From Ricinus communis (Eukaryota; Streptophyta; Magnoliopsida; Malpighiales; Euphorbiaceae), in NCBI RefSeq assembly GCF_019578655.1, contig NC_063256.1, positions 3,906,001-3,970,000 of the forward strand: a DNA stretch of 64,000 nt. Direction: 5' to 3'. The position numbers and the translations under genes are program-made. Positions 63,773 to 64,000 of this stretch are shown here, piece after piece. Each line of letters begins with the position of its first letter. The stretch's first letter is position 1. The notes below the pieces were generated by a model, which saw nothing but the letters and a program-made list of their open reading frames with translations, was not told where the DNA came from and did no database searches.

Positions 63773-64000
63773 CTACCCCAACCGAGTGCACTTCTTTGAG
63801 TTGAGAAAATATGTTTGCAATTTGGAAACCAGTTTCCAATAAATGCGCCGAAACATTTGGAAAAGTTTCATAGAGTACCCATTTTCAAAACTTGTCCATG
63901 CAGCATAGCTGACAGATAAAAAGAAATGGAAGCCATTTGTTGCGAGCTTCACAAATTTAGCACAGAACATGGATGTTCGTTTGCAAGTTTTGGTAAGCAA
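63773..64000 (-). other. Open frame running off the window edge
   Basis: Open from the right edge to a stop at 63773, 75 codons, with aromatic- and basic-rich sequence such as SYAAWTSFENGYSMKLF. I do not recognise a family. It could be a terminal exon of a gene that begins beyond 64000, or a chance frame. Confidence 0.2.

Larger units (their letters stand above)
59701..64000. other. Unassigned right end
   Basis: AT-rich DNA without a gene I can name. Weak coding-like stretches on the minus strand occur at 61740-61865 and 63773-64000. They could be parts of a gene continuing past the window, but no splice chain links them. Confidence 0.4.

Noticed and set aside
1..64000. tRNA or rRNA genes, CRISPR arrays, operons
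   Set aside because: No tRNA B-box/cloverleaf or rRNA sequence noticed. The window is eukaryotic with intron-split single genes.

Overview
This is a window of plant nuclear DNA. It is AT-rich, its genes are split by GT-AG introns, and every recognisable product is a typical plant protein: a NAC factor, CYP704B1, a PsbQ-like NDH subunit, a CASP, an alpha-expansin and a MIR169 hairpin. It suggests a eudicot, probably a rosid. I cannot name the species from sequence alone.

Left part (1-11.8 kb). A NAP-clade NAC gene (+) and a CYP704B1-type P450 (+) are followed by a DUF962/Mpo1-like gene (-), a PNSL2-type lumenal NDH subunit (+) and a Casparian-strip-type membrane protein (-). The P450/DUF962 pair and the PNSL2/CASP pair are convergent. 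Middle part (12-36 kb). A cluster of inverted repeats (12.6-13.5 kb) lies before a MIR169 hairpin (-, about 14.65 kb). Then come an endosulfine/ARPP19-like gene (+), a four-KH-domain RNA-binding protein (-), a plastid-type SAM methyltransferase (+) and a RING-H2 gene (+) whose 3' end looks frame-shifted. Right part (36-64 kb). This part is gene-poor. A broken Ty1/copia element (-) occupies 40,897-45,583, an alpha-expansin (+) lies at 54.9-55.9 kb, and the last 8 kb hold nothing I can name.

The genes are not an operon and do not share one pathway. What links them is position. From memory, five are homologues of Arabidopsis At1g69490-At1g69530 (NAP, CYP704B1, endosulfine, methyltransferase, EXPA1) and four of At1g14150-At1g14180 (PNSL2, CASP-like, KH, RING). 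Here the two sets interleave in order, as expected if this window keeps an ancestral gene order that was later split between two segments in Arabidopsis.

Coordinates of multi-exon genes run from start codon to stop codon; exons were placed by hand from reading frame, GT-AG sites and family fit. UTR ends are not determined. I found no wholly new system. The best leads are the interleaved synteny, the MIR169 locus, the RING 3' frame break and the repeat structures.
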